A stretch of DNA of 49,673 nucleotides from positions 1-49,673 of the forward strand of contig CALXBE010000018.1 in assembly GCA_944386495.1 (NCBI GenBank). The letters are read 5' to 3'. Shown one piece after another: positions 45,701-49,673 of the stretch (its first letter is position 1; each line of letters starts with the position of its first letter). A program made the position numbers and the translations under genes. The stretch is from an uncultured Gemmiger sp. (lineage in GTDB: Bacteria; Bacillota; Clostridia; Oscillospirales; Ruminococcaceae). The notes beneath the pieces were generated by a model. That model made no database searches, was not told where the DNA came from, and saw nothing but the letters and a program-made list of their open reading frames with translations.

Positions 45701-45739
45701 GCTGTGATTTTTTTCACGGTAATAGTTTGTGTATTCCAT
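36767..45739 (-). CDS. Giant pilus-tip adhesin, LRR and SpaA domains, IPKTG anchor
   Basis: A 2990-residue exported protein. Signal peptide (about 1-41). Two HTH-type motifs, EHTHDTSCY and EHTHSDGCY, with paired cysteines (about 51-83). A PTAE/PTAT-type linker (111-171). A BspA-like LRR_5 array (about 200-740, repeated units such as SIGDEAFYGCKTLDAFD). A long Ig-like/stalk region then runs to about 2820. A SpaA/Cna-B domain with YYLMELRPAEGYRMEGFD comes before IPKTG (near 2952), a membrane helix and an RRCKKRKT tail. LRR_5 arrays mediate host or cell binding in other bacteria; with its sorting motif and place ahead of the backbone pilin it is the likely tip subunit. The ribosome site is modest (GGAG very close to ATG, AAAGGA further up). 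No frameshift was seen over 9 kb. Confidence 0.9.
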   Translation of the reverse strand: MEYTNYYREKNHSRKQRGIAAMLSVCIVFSMLMTFVQPVQALENQALILSCGKQEHTHDTSCYDETGALVCAVEEHTHSDGCYTLVSLMNETSDTGTEATPAPSSEPAATPTAAPTAAPTAEPTAVPTAEPTAEPSATPTAAPTAEPTATPTVEPTAEPTATPTVEPTPAPNGEDVVDGSMVTTFAAGDVFQEGDFTEIDPECTLTWKLVEDAESTEDQPLYDLIISGTGPMPSVIGLGSAPWKSWTDEIYRIVLGEGVTTISMNAFSPFLGDYSKVVSLSLPSTLESIGLAAFNGSYMPLTESGLDLSNTKLETIPPLTFSMMSMTEVKFPATLTSVSGKAFYGCSELENVDFSASINLKELGGNYPEGVFSECTSIKTLELPDSVEKIHENALQGTAIETFTAPASLKEIGKGAFQRTALKSVDLSTAPGLVSIGEKAFYNNSNLSEVLFPGSIQNIGSSAFEGTKVTQIELPEGVRSIGDNAFAVSNVRMATLESVVIAGTVESIGAGAFKNQEKLQIVMPDKSNLTSIGDEAFYGCKTLDAFDMTGCNLERIGARAFYQCDNLSEIGTLNVAQLGEGAFYQCPMLTKIDLSVSDRLTEIPKEAFYDDINVQKILLPSSLTAIGMDAFYNCKQVTELELPQNLQRLDERALYQMFSLKKLTLSLDQLTQVGANILNHGAEELEIHVRKSENGTLNLAANLLAGIDAADGTVQFEGGPYQVEFVLGEGAENQVAVQPLNLLSGPAHVTAEGVVYLLNEETLEAALAYLPATLTEYTVPETIASGDKTYSVTQVNSWAAGSAKALTSLEFVQPGKVSLSNYALADCQTLVSVNGHSQVEEAEKLFSSLGIVPFLNTGLAGNTTDVEIPDNVSRLSPDDNITITAKELFGNRDEATVRLDMGSRPDPNQVENNVLICGTGSVVTLNFSISGAQVNNYIYRLYFIAPEGDLNLARLGMELDTEYTYNDSSGNGTIRYKMTLDDAEERRYCVEFVPDTPGITYAPIFQFQYQAPETDGGHVIAWVEMYRKDDQEKAFRYGDYFEMFWEVERTPYSLTTKLDRTENELQRAGVGQPANLVYDVTGTVHLSKLPRSVYNDYSALARDNALTAQYKVSVTMPEEMTWLKSILDDCKAGNVTVRGNSFYAGETEIIAFNSNYVVPNRLEVEGENLIFYLSQRAAEGENDLPSTAISGTPVKFLIPKENFDTTTEYNAEIDQEMRINVETQISYAYSEPATLTSNDAIITIKPGDARVKVTKHPVSTLVPYRGNDYYLYIDVTNDGMRPGAITKLDDEMTGSQTRLFFDGEEIEQLFFATEWQESPCNNKEYNQYLTLTIDKVRLYAKMNLGTVTAVDGTTQVTLTALAADELPEDKTQQPVYTDNHTVVIQSQGEQLAVSLDGGEPKLVAQGNLQNYLDEIGFAVVNETVYKVNWDFTSYPGGALPVRSGEMIRMLIPTELRDSFQSLKSDTLGFFNRQQGDYPPEAYVGYGRTEDDENTARLFVEGSSNPLISERDIDLYNDYYIYKEQFLDGVPIGEVSEIPDESVFDYKVWVGSNADGTGMKNWGVDGLPIVDVMSGVQAMLVPVELNQDRPWANDQSRPMNTYEVDGVEYFVMDLREGEESFKYDGVFVSSTPWQDSNGQDHCYTYADNVTVYLDNDVPNPEKYILSDGEAEFAGQEFALPDGDNMVVSGGYATITQWYLDSSLFKSKEDLQEFTISYKALTSVEFAVEEPEAFEVLWMNNVVYLNDRDNDRLWYPTGWFPLVGMTMDKKILLEDGSIEEDDETVVREGETVHYRLRLLNSVKGTDGIAPGGMVYDVLPDTCGLFQWDKTNVNLRYEYKCYPEDSGVELPESAVFDWEIRYDEPTGKYRIVWLDDIKAPGGTQLVMYVDLVFPDNTVKTEDGRGLYEEYCLKNGGARLSNSFVVGDKDDIVYHYLAEPVNAVIQKGVYSIETIQWNQRQQQYMVANRFDTCMTYPALEDNQRYVTYYLMVYNDGNLPLYLTEVYDHVQGDNVEFKGIISGPDWTRITIPSSFGKPKPALLTKEQSDTTGQKIILAGKPLDSYELQRVEVNAESYEDETGDGWWYRFTFEHPEVHDNRTINYDENLDMCYLDPGAGICLVYTCRLNNQYDPSLLDEEVHNTVAMPFYDQSGAGVVASSQNVTTTRRWGPANDGDCKVWTADQAAQNGFTSTKYSDSQQWVASEVTIQQGDILPGITKQATKVRDQNGSEKECGGVAYSSDDIQWKITGTNSDVASIRGYTLVDTLPAPYTFTGQVDLTIYNSSGNTEAAENVKVDTPLFEITGYTREDQNDPASKVSSVTVQPLFVEGAVPVTISVGEDPVVVGTNNVKEAQLLVGFGYDGENMTMTLTFPMIYEDVMRRINPLGTIPGFGRAEITLWSENTSNQIRYSTFINDAVINPQQEFDPSSVVDGTCVYNADGSLRGIQARAAVTVSDGIFTSSLKGVAEIGDEENKTDSSQAVRYIVLGEGENTDQRSIRYTLQIGNSSPDQQAIQWINLIDNLPQVGDHLTFNPDMERYSDFQVNFKKDPKVTVWYETETGNKVILNQGTDYTVEFDSKTEFTQEDWKGTNAWTSAAVQDDSRSIRLCIGHKAGQEAIVPQRANLFVTFECEIAEGETPAAGEIAWNSFGYHYKPQTASVELESAPLEVGIMIPETPRLQKVVVDADGTETAVEQNQTFRFLIYTGEALEGQSPADEAAFAQALQAAGRQFTYLETTVKAGESSSATRKLNDLYQYGYENGSWVAHTTPWTWIKGQSYTIVELGDYKDYDFYRLNDSTTNSYTFVHNSATSLLLQCTNKMVERELLVTKVDNEDPSLKLQGAVFALYSIEQRDQMTQEEYQDDTIIQGLKQDEKPAMTQQVGSQTYYLYDVAASNALGQIQWDGLLRGRYYLMELRPAEGYRMEGFDPQEVIFDNEQENVYQRRIEIRAQNRRTYAIPKTGGGGTIPFTAAGLGLTAGAAVLLLMQGRRCKKRKT
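45227..45409 (-). repeat. 12-bp coding minisatellite (PTxE/PTxT units)
   Basis: About fifteen degenerate four-residue units (PTAA, PTAE, PTAT, PTVE) encode the tip adhesin linker. A 36-base higher-order unit (PTAEPTATPTVE) occurs twice in near-identical form. The linker length could vary between strains. Confidence 0.85.
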
Positions 45740-45781
45740 CTCCGGTAAAAATCCTTTCCTCTTCTGTGCATTCTATAAACT

Positions 45782-46366
45782 TCAAATTGTACCTAAATCC
45801 GTCAGGGGCCAGACTCTGAAAATAACCTTTCCCACGATCTGGTCCGAAGTGATGGTGCCAATCATGCTCAGCCGGCTGTCTGCCGCCGAACTCCGGTGAT
45901 CCCCCATCACAAACAAGCGGCTTTCCGGCACCTGGTAAGGATAACTCAGGTCTGAGTCTCCGTATTCCTTTTCCTCCAGGTAGGGTTCCTCAAGCAGTTC
46001 TTCGTCAACATAGACGCTGCCGTCCTCCTTGATGTCTACCCATTCTCCGGATGTCGCGATCACCCGTTTCAGCAAAATCTGATTATTGTAATAGAAGGCG
46101 ACCACATCTCCTGTTTTGAACTTTTTGCTCCGAACGGCCACCACATATTGGCCTTCCTCCAGGGTAGGATTCATGCTGCCGCCGTCTATCCGCAGAACCG
46201 ATACAAAGTAGGTTGCAAATAACACCGTTGCTGCGGCCGCCACCACCAATATCCAGATGGTGCTCCACAAAGCACTCCAGCAGCTTTTGATATGTTTTCG
46301 CCTTTTAAGTTCCTGGTCAAGCTCTTCCACCGTGGGGCGGGGAGCTGATATTCTTTCGGTTGACAT
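45782..46366 (-). CDS. Type I signal peptidase of the pilus operon
   Basis: A 194-residue LepB/SipS-type signal peptidase. An N-terminal membrane helix (about 33-56) precedes the catalytic Ser64 in DGGSMNPTLEEGQ and Lys100 in QILLKRVIATSGEWV, and the conserved VMGDHRSSAADSR. It should remove signal peptides of pilus proteins outside the membrane. Dedicated peptidases in pilin loci are known in Gram-positive bacteria. Two start codons are possible; 46366 has AAAGGA ten bases upstream, while ATG at 46375 is also in frame. It lies 42 bases before the adhesin gene. Confidence 0.92.
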   Translation of the reverse strand: MSTERISAPRPTVEELDQELKRRKHIKSCWSALWSTIWILVVAAAATVLFATYFVSVLRIDGGSMNPTLEEGQYVVAVRSKKFKTGDVVAFYYNNQILLKRVIATSGEWVDIKEDGSVYVDEELLEEPYLEEKEYGDSDLSYPYQVPESRLFVMGDHRSSAADSRLSMIGTITSDQIVGKVIFRVWPLTDLGTI

Positions 46367-46387
46367 ACGCTCCATTTCCTTTCCCCG

Positions 46388-46858
46388 CTAGGCTTGTTTC
46401 TTTGTATGCAGAATCTTGAGCCCCTGAGCCTCCAGCTTTTCCTTCAGCTCCGGATTGTCCAGGCAGCACCGCTCCACCATCCGGGCAAAGGCCTGCCGCT
46501 GCCGTTCCACACGCTGGGCGGCTTCTTCCTCCATCTGACGGCAGCGGGCCCGGGTCTGGGCAAGCTCCTCCTGCATCTGTGCATCCAGGTCTCCCCTCTC
46601 CGAGGACCCTGCCTTTACACTTTCCAGATACTGCTCGGCTGCCGCCTGTGCGGCCTCAAAAACGCCGTTCAGCTTGAGGGCCGCCTCTGCAATGGACCCG
46701 CATTCCTGGAGCCCGATCCTTTTATCCTCCAGCTGTTGCTCCAGCCGGGCATTCTCTTCTTTCAGTTCATTGATCTCTGCTTCCTGGTCCCGCAGCATTG
46801 TCAGAAGTTCTGTCTTACTCATGCTGCGCAGATCATTCTCTTTCTTTTTCCCCAGCAT
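46388..46858 (-). CDS. Coiled-coil protein, first gene of the pilus operon
   Basis: A 156-residue soluble protein. KTELLTMLRDQEAEINELKE and the following residues to about 50 form a predicted coiled coil. A second helical, Ala/Glu/Gln-rich stretch runs to about 140, ending NPELKEKLEAQGLKILHTK. There is no signal peptide or membrane segment, so it is cytosolic. I recognise no named family; the layout is DivIVA-like only in being two coiled-coil blocks with a short linker. It sits 21 bases ahead of the signal peptidase gene in the same direction, so it belongs to the pilus operon. A role in placing or timing the pilus machinery is a guess. Confidence 0.75.
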   Translation of the reverse strand: MLGKKKENDLRSMSKTELLTMLRDQEAEINELKEENARLEQQLEDKRIGLQECGSIAEAALKLNGVFEAAQAAAEQYLESVKAGSSERGDLDAQMQEELAQTRARCRQMEEEAAQRVERQRQAFARMVERCCLDNPELKEKLEAQGLKILHTKKQA

Positions 46859-46903
46859 TTCCGGTCCACTTCCTTCCTGCTGTTTAGTATAAATATAATT
46901 TTA

Positions 46904-46940
46904 GGCAGCACCCAGTCCGCCTTTGCGGAATGGTGCTGCC
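46904..46940 (-). other. Hairpin in the pilus operon leader
   Basis: GGCAGCACC and GGTGCTGCC enclose an inner CCGC-CTTT-GCGG stem. The two stems stack with small unpaired stretches between. It lies between the candidate promoter at 47033-47061 and the first gene. No T-run follows directly on the minus strand. Confidence 0.7.
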
Positions 46941-47032
46941 CTATCTTTTGGTTTTTACTGATTATTCACATTCTGTGGCAACTGGCATTTATTTTTTTCT
47001 TACTCTATCCAGAAAACGCACCATCTTGTTTA

Positions 47033-47061
47033 AGTTTAACACTCTTTTCAAATAAAGTCCA
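47033..47061 (-). promoter_or_regulatory. Candidate pilus operon promoter
   Basis: On the minus strand TGGACT (47056-47061), 17 bases, TAAACT (47033-47038) with extended TG. It gives a leader of about 170 bases containing the 46904-46940 hairpin. TATACT nearer the gene lacks a -35 partner. Confidence 0.4.
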
Positions 47062-47200
47062 TATTTCGAACAAAAGTGAAGTAATAGTCATACCTATTTT
47101 GCTAAAAATCACAACTTCGTTTTTCAATTTTTTTCATACTTTCGTTCTTTCTCTCTTTGCTGTTTTTCCTCAATGCGGTCCTATTGTAGATATGCCTTTG

Positions 47201-47317
47201 TCAGGCCTTATTGGAAAGTCTTACAGTCCTGGTTTCTGCTTGGTATTTCAACCGGATACAGTGGATTGCATCGACTTTCAGCTCATGCTCGGTGACTGCG
47301 GGCACACCTTTTTTCAT
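47201..47317 (-). CDS. Possible 38-residue ORF or gene remnant
   Basis: ATG at 47317 to TGA at 47201. The peptide is rich in Lys/Glu/Val and contains VDAIHCIRLKYQAET, which looks like real protein sequence. There is no ribosome site at normal spacing and no recognised family. It may be the end of a decayed gene. Confidence 0.2.
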   Translation of the reverse strand: MKKGVPAVTEHELKVDAIHCIRLKYQAETRTVRLSNKA

Positions 47318-47439
47318 CACCGAGGAAAACCTGGCAGCTTGGCGGTTTGACAGAACACAGTTGATTCTCCGGTGCCGCTAAAGCGCTCTTTTTGTCTGAG
47401 CAACCAGCACTCCTTTTTTCCTGTTAATTTGAAAAAGAC

Positions 47440-47468
47440 TTTACTAATGTGAAAAAACATGGTACTAT
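47440..47468 (+). promoter_or_regulatory. DUF4261 gene promoter
   Basis: TTTACT (47440-47445), 17 bases, TACTAT (47463-47468). It would give a leader of about 120 bases that contains a large hairpin. Confidence 0.45.
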
Positions 47469-47479
47469 GACGACAATAT

Positions 47480-47529
47480 CTCCTGATTCTTGCGGAAAGG
47501 TCCGGGCTGTCACTGCAAAGAATCAGGAG
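47480..47529 (+). other. Leader hairpin ahead of the DUF4261 gene
   Basis: CTCCTGATTCTT (47480-47491) pairs with AAGAATCAGGAG (47518-47529), a perfect 12-base stem. Further GC pairing occurs inside and a loop of about 20 bases remains. No T-run follows. Confidence 0.65.
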
Positions 47530-47597
47530 TTTGAAGACTTCGGGCAGAATGAACTTTTCCGGATTGGGAGAGTTATAGAAAGGAGATTCATAGAAAT

Positions 47598-48524
47598 ATG
47601 GCCAACCTTCTAACTTCTGTTTTGAACTTTTTTCAAAGCAGCTCCTCATCGCAGGAGGTGAAAAGCGGGAGCAAAGACATGAACCCGGAATTGAACAAGG
47701 AGACCCCATCAGCGGTTGGCGCGTTCCGGGAGAAGATTGCAAAGCAGGCCGAGGCGATATGGGCTGATGGCCCCCACCCCACCGACATCTTCACCGGCTT
47801 TGTTCTATTGTCCAAGGGTACATGGGATCAGGAGCAGTTCACCCGGGATATGAAGGAAAAGTGGGACATCATCGTGGATGAATGTGATGCCAGCGAAGAA
47901 AAGGGCAATAATATACTGGTATTCCGAGTAGATGATATGCTGGCTGCCGTCAGCCTGATCGACTCTCCTATTCCCGGTGGCGAAGCCGAAGCAAACGCCA
48001 AAAACAACTATATGTGGTCGGATGCAGTCAAAGCCGCCAAGGAACACCGCAGCCACCTGATAGTGGCGGTCCTTGGCAAAGAAGAAGATTTACTGGAAAA
48101 GGGCAAGCTGTTCACCAAAGTACTTGCCGTCTGCTGCTGTCAAAAGTATGCCACCGGCATCTATACCAGCGGCGTGGTATTTGAGCCTCGGTTCTATGAG
48201 GCTTTTGCCAACATGATGAAGAAAGGTGAACTCCCCATCTTCAATTGGGTCTGGTTCGGCTTCTGGCAGAACAAAAAGGGTATGAATGGTTACACTTCCG
48301 GTCTGGAGGCGTTCGGCAAAGAGGAAATGGAGGTCCTGGGCACCAATGCTGACCCAAGCGATTTGCGGGGCTTTTTGGCCAGTCTTGTGTCCTATGTACT
48401 GGAAAATGATGTGGAACTTCATAATGGAGAGACCATTGGCTTTTCCGCAAATGATAGGCACACCATCACCCGCAGCCCCGGTGTCGGCTTACCAAAGAAT
48501 CAGATGACTCTGAAAATTTCCTGA
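47598..48524 (+). CDS. DUF4261-domain protein
   Basis: A 308-residue soluble protein. After a Ser-rich N-terminus (about 1-35) it carries a DUF4261 domain. The N-terminal half has FTGFVLLSKGTWDQEQFTRD and LAAVSLIDSPIPGGEAEANA; the C-terminal half has FNWVWFGFWQNKKGMNGYTS and GLEAFGKEEMEVL. Proteins of this family occur near immunity or toxin genes in some bacteria, but their function is unproven. AGGAG lies a rather long 12 bases before the ATG. Its leader has a strong hairpin. It stands alone, with no toxin partner visible. Confidence 0.85.
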   Translation: MANLLTSVLNFFQSSSSSQEVKSGSKDMNPELNKETPSAVGAFREKIAKQAEAIWADGPHPTDIFTGFVLLSKGTWDQEQFTRDMKEKWDIIVDECDASEEKGNNILVFRVDDMLAAVSLIDSPIPGGEAEANAKNNYMWSDAVKAAKEHRSHLIVAVLGKEEDLLEKGKLFTKVLAVCCCQKYATGIYTSGVVFEPRFYEAFANMMKKGELPIFNWVWFGFWQNKKGMNGYTSGLEAFGKEEMEVLGTNADPSDLRGFLASLVSYVLENDVELHNGETIGFSANDRHTITRSPGVGLPKNQMTLKIS

Positions 48525-48591
48525 ATTTCCGCGGACGGATGCCCGAGAGACAGCGCTGAAAATAATCCTTCCTATAAGGCACCCTGAAAAC

Positions 48592-48623
48592 AAAAAATCC
48601 GGTGTTCCCAGATTTGCACCGGA
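48592..48623 (-). terminator. Minus-strand intrinsic terminator without an assigned gene
   Basis: On the minus strand TCCGGTG pairs with CACCGGA over twelve bases and is followed by TTTTTTG. No gene is assigned upstream on that strand before the repeats and tRNA-Lys. Confidence 0.6.
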
Positions 48624-48781
48624 GAAAAATAGAGTTTGTTGAGGAACTCATCCATTCCGAAAAGCCCTGGCCGCCTTCCCGTTGTGGTGGATACCTTCTG
48701 CCGGATATTACGCCCTTCCATGAAGGTGCGGAAAGCCAGCGGGAGGTTGCCCAGTGGAAAAAAGAGAAGAAACAGGAATAA
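48602..48781 (+). pseudogene. C-terminal gene fragment
   Basis: A frame of 59 codons ending in PFHEGAESQREVAQWKKEKK-type sequence, with EFVEELIHSEKPWPPSR before it. It looks like the natural C-terminus of a protein. There is no credible start or ribosome site, a stop lies shortly upstream in frame, and a plus-strand terminator follows 12 bases on. It is most likely the remnant of a deleted gene. Family not recognised. Confidence 0.35.
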
Positions 48782-48793
48782 GAGTATATCAGA

Positions 48794-48833
48794 GGCGAGG
48801 TGTCATCCAACAATGGTGACATCCCGCCTTTTT
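48794..48833 (+). terminator. Terminator after the gene fragment
   Basis: GGCGAGGTGTCA pairs with TGACATCCCGCC (one G-T pair, one mismatch) over eleven bases, followed by five T. Confidence 0.8.
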
Positions 48834-48953
48834 GCGTTCATATAGCTCCTTTCCTCCCTCGGGCAGAGCGATTGGCTTCTCCGGGCTCGAATATAACAAA
48901 TAATCTGACCCTATCTTCTAAGGGAAAATAAGTTGGTTGATGACTTTATAGAG

Positions 48954-49080
48954 TTCCCGTAAAAAGTTGCGCAGCAAGATTTTATGGGGAAAAGGAGTTG
49001 GGACAGAATGAGTAAGAAGCGATTTTAAACTATTTAAAACAAAAAAATCGCTGCGAACGATATGCCGTCCGCAGCGACGC
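48954..49080. repeat. Structured repeat module A
   Basis: Outer stem TTCCCGTAAAA/TTTTATGGGGA (48954-48964, 48980-48990) around TTGC-GCA-GCAA. An AT-rich second stem AGCGATTTT/AAAATCGCT (49018-49052) and a CGCTGCG/CGCAGCG hairpin (49049-49076) follow. Same architecture as modules C and D, different sequence in the stems. Confidence 0.65.
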
Positions 49081-49174
49081 CGCGACGGATGAGGCCGCCC
49101 CGGAGGGGGAAGTGTATCGGAACATACCCAATGAAAAATAATAGCAAAAAAGAAAGCCACCGCTGGGGCTCCTA

Positions 49175-49205
49175 TGAAAGGTTGCAACACAAATAGATTG
49201 TCCCC
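49175..49205. repeat. Degenerate repeat module B
   Basis: GGGGCTCCTATGAAAGGTTG and the following bases resemble the first stem and TTGC core of the other modules, but its right arm has decayed (GATTGTCCCC). No downstream hairpins are preserved. Confidence 0.5.
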
Positions 49206-49239
49206 GGTAGCATGCGCCCAGTCCCGGCACCCGCGGCCT

Positions 49240-49266
49240 AAGAAACAGTCCACTGGACTGTTTCTT
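49240..49266. repeat. 27-bp intergenic palindrome
   Basis: AAGAAACAGTCCA, one central base, then its exact complement TGGACTGTTTCTT. It lies between modules B and C. I associate this CAGTCCA/TGGACTG core with dispersed intergenic repeats in Oscillospirales genomes; that is recollection, not a search result. Confidence 0.8.
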
Positions 49267-49286
49267 TCCCGCTGACTCAATGGGGC

Positions 49287-49401
49287 CCCCGGAGAAGATT
49301 GCGAAGCAAGATTCTCTGGGGAAGTGGAGGAATAACGGAGCGCTCTGAGAAATATCTTGACCACAGGTCAGATATTTTGAAGGCAGCGAAGTACATTCCG
49401 A
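49287..49401. repeat. Structured repeat module C
   Basis: Stem CCCCGGAGAA/TTCTCTGGGG around TTGC-GAA-GCAA (49287-49321), then GGAATAACGGAGCG. Second stem AAATATCTTGACC/GGTCAGATATTT (49350-49377) with one bulge, then GGCAGCGAAGTACATTCCGA. The module order matches module D. Confidence 0.75.
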
Positions 49402-49478
49402 CACTATCGGCCTGTTCTCGTCCGGAAGGCAAGCCAAAAAGAACACCCGCAAGTCGGGACACGACGTTCTCTGGGGGC

Positions 49479-49595
49479 CCCCGTGAAAGGTTGCAAAGCA
49501 AAATTTCACGGGGAAAGCGAGGAATAACGCAGCGGTATAAGGAAAGCCCCAGGCCGAAGCCTGGGGCTTTTTGAATGGAGCGAAGTCCATTCCGA
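49479..49595. repeat. Structured repeat module D
   Basis: Stem CCCCGTGAAA/TTTCACGGGG around TTGC-AAA-GCAA (49479-49513), then GGAATAACGCAGCG. A perfect second stem lies at 49543-49570, then hairpin GAATGGA-GCGAAG-TCCATTC from 49573. It is the best-preserved copy and the closest to tRNA-Lys. Confidence 0.8.
49543..49570 (-). terminator. UUCG hairpin downstream of tRNA-Lys
   Basis: On the minus strand AAAGCCCCAGGC-TTCG-GCCTGGGGCTTT, a perfect 12-base stem with the very stable cUUCGg loop. Only a short T-run (TTT) follows, so it may be a terminator or a 3'-processing signal for the tRNA. It is also the second stem of repeat module D. Confidence 0.6.
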
Positions 49596-49597
49596 GC

Positions 49598-49673
49598 TGG
49601 TGCACTTCCAGGGACTCGAACCCTGGGCCCACTGATTAAGAGTCAGTTGCTCTACCAACTGAGCTAGAAGTGC
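49598..49673 (-). tRNA. tRNA-Lys (anticodon CTT)
   Basis: A complete 76-base tRNA, including encoded CCA, ending exactly at the window edge. Acceptor GCACTTC pairs with GAAGTGC. The D arm holds AGCTCAGTTGGTAGAGC. The anticodon stem ACTGA/TCAGT with loop CTCTTAA gives CTT, reading AAG. The T arm is CCAGG-GTTCGAG-TCCCTGG-like. It is transcribed leftward, toward the repeat modules. Confidence 0.95.

Larger units (their letters stand above)
46941..47439. other. AT-rich region upstream of the pilus operon
   Basis: About 500 bases without a confident gene. It contains the leftward promoter candidate at 47033-47061. A 38-codon minus-strand frame at 47201-47317 (MKKGVPAVTEHELKVDAIHC at its start) has protein-like composition but lacks a good ribosome site. 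An 8-base inverted repeat CTCGGTGA/TCACCGAG lies at 47288-47295 and 47317-47324. Long T-rich and A-rich tracts (47000-47160) resemble UP-element or silencer-bound DNA. Confidence 0.4.

Noticed and set aside
47317-47742. A 141-codon minus-strand frame over the DUF4261 start
   Set aside because: It overlaps the promoter, leader hairpin and N-terminus of the DUF4261 gene and shows no protein-like signature.
48900-49600. CRISPR array
   Set aside because: Repeat copies differ in length and sequence, spacing is 190-330 bases rather than regular short spacers, and no cas genes are present.
49030-49632. A 200-codon minus-strand frame with repeated FCFATF/SCFAIF peptides
   Set aside because: It is simply the translation of the hairpin modules and part of tRNA-Lys; it overlaps the tRNA and lacks a ribosome site.

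Overview
The window reads as a chromosomal segment of a GC-rich, low-branching Firmicute of the Clostridia, most likely the Oscillospirales (Oscillospiraceae/Ruminococcaceae). The grounds are sigma-A type promoters and AGGAGG ribosome sites, PPDK, a Fur/PerR regulator, YitT, DUF1836, RuvX, a class C sortase pilus locus, and dispersed intergenic palindromes of the kind common in gut Oscillospirales. The family placement is inference; no species is claimed.

Layout. Positions 1-1440 carry the end of a mobile element (tnpV, a ParB-family gene), leftward. Then come ppdK (leftward) and, diverging from it, a stand-alone GlmU-C-like acetyltransferase, pth, mfd and a PrsA/SurA-like lipoprotein, ending at a shared terminator facing cysE. 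From 11.3 to 20.4 kb lies a pyrimidine cluster: an attenuator with a leader peptide, pyrC-pyrF-pyrK-pyrD, then pyrE-carA-carB from its own promoter. From 20.5 to 24.1 kb are a cytoplasmic ParB-like/BMP fusion protein with a phosphoesterase, and a Fur-family regulator with a membrane-anchored nuclease. An AT-richer islet (24.1-25.3 kb) holds an XRE regulator facing TM2 and DUF2752 membrane genes across a long operator. Leftward genes follow: DUF1836/ruvX, a TSUP permease, a nucleotidyltransferase and an O-antigen-ligase-like protein. Two rightward genes (a surface protein and yitT) and a frameshifted GNAT gene come next.

From 46.9 down to 32.3 kb is a leftward sortase-assembled pilus operon: coiled-coil protein, type I signal peptidase, a 2990-residue LRR/SpaA tip adhesin (IPKTG), backbone pilin (LPSTG), class C sortase, minor pilin (IPQTG) and a second sortase. 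These genes look sufficient to export, polymerise and anchor a pilus. The right end has a DUF4261 gene, a gene fragment and about 0.65 kb of repeated hairpin modules, then a complete tRNA-Lys(CTT) on the minus strand.

The most unusual signals are: (i) a candidate translation-coupled, U-rich attenuator with a 24-codon leader peptide in front of pyrC; (ii) the covarying three-hairpin repeat modules beside tRNA-Lys; (iii) the pilus operon with its own signal peptidase and giant tip protein; (iv) a G8 tract that frameshifts a GNAT gene; and (v) a 28-bp perfect palindrome inside parB.
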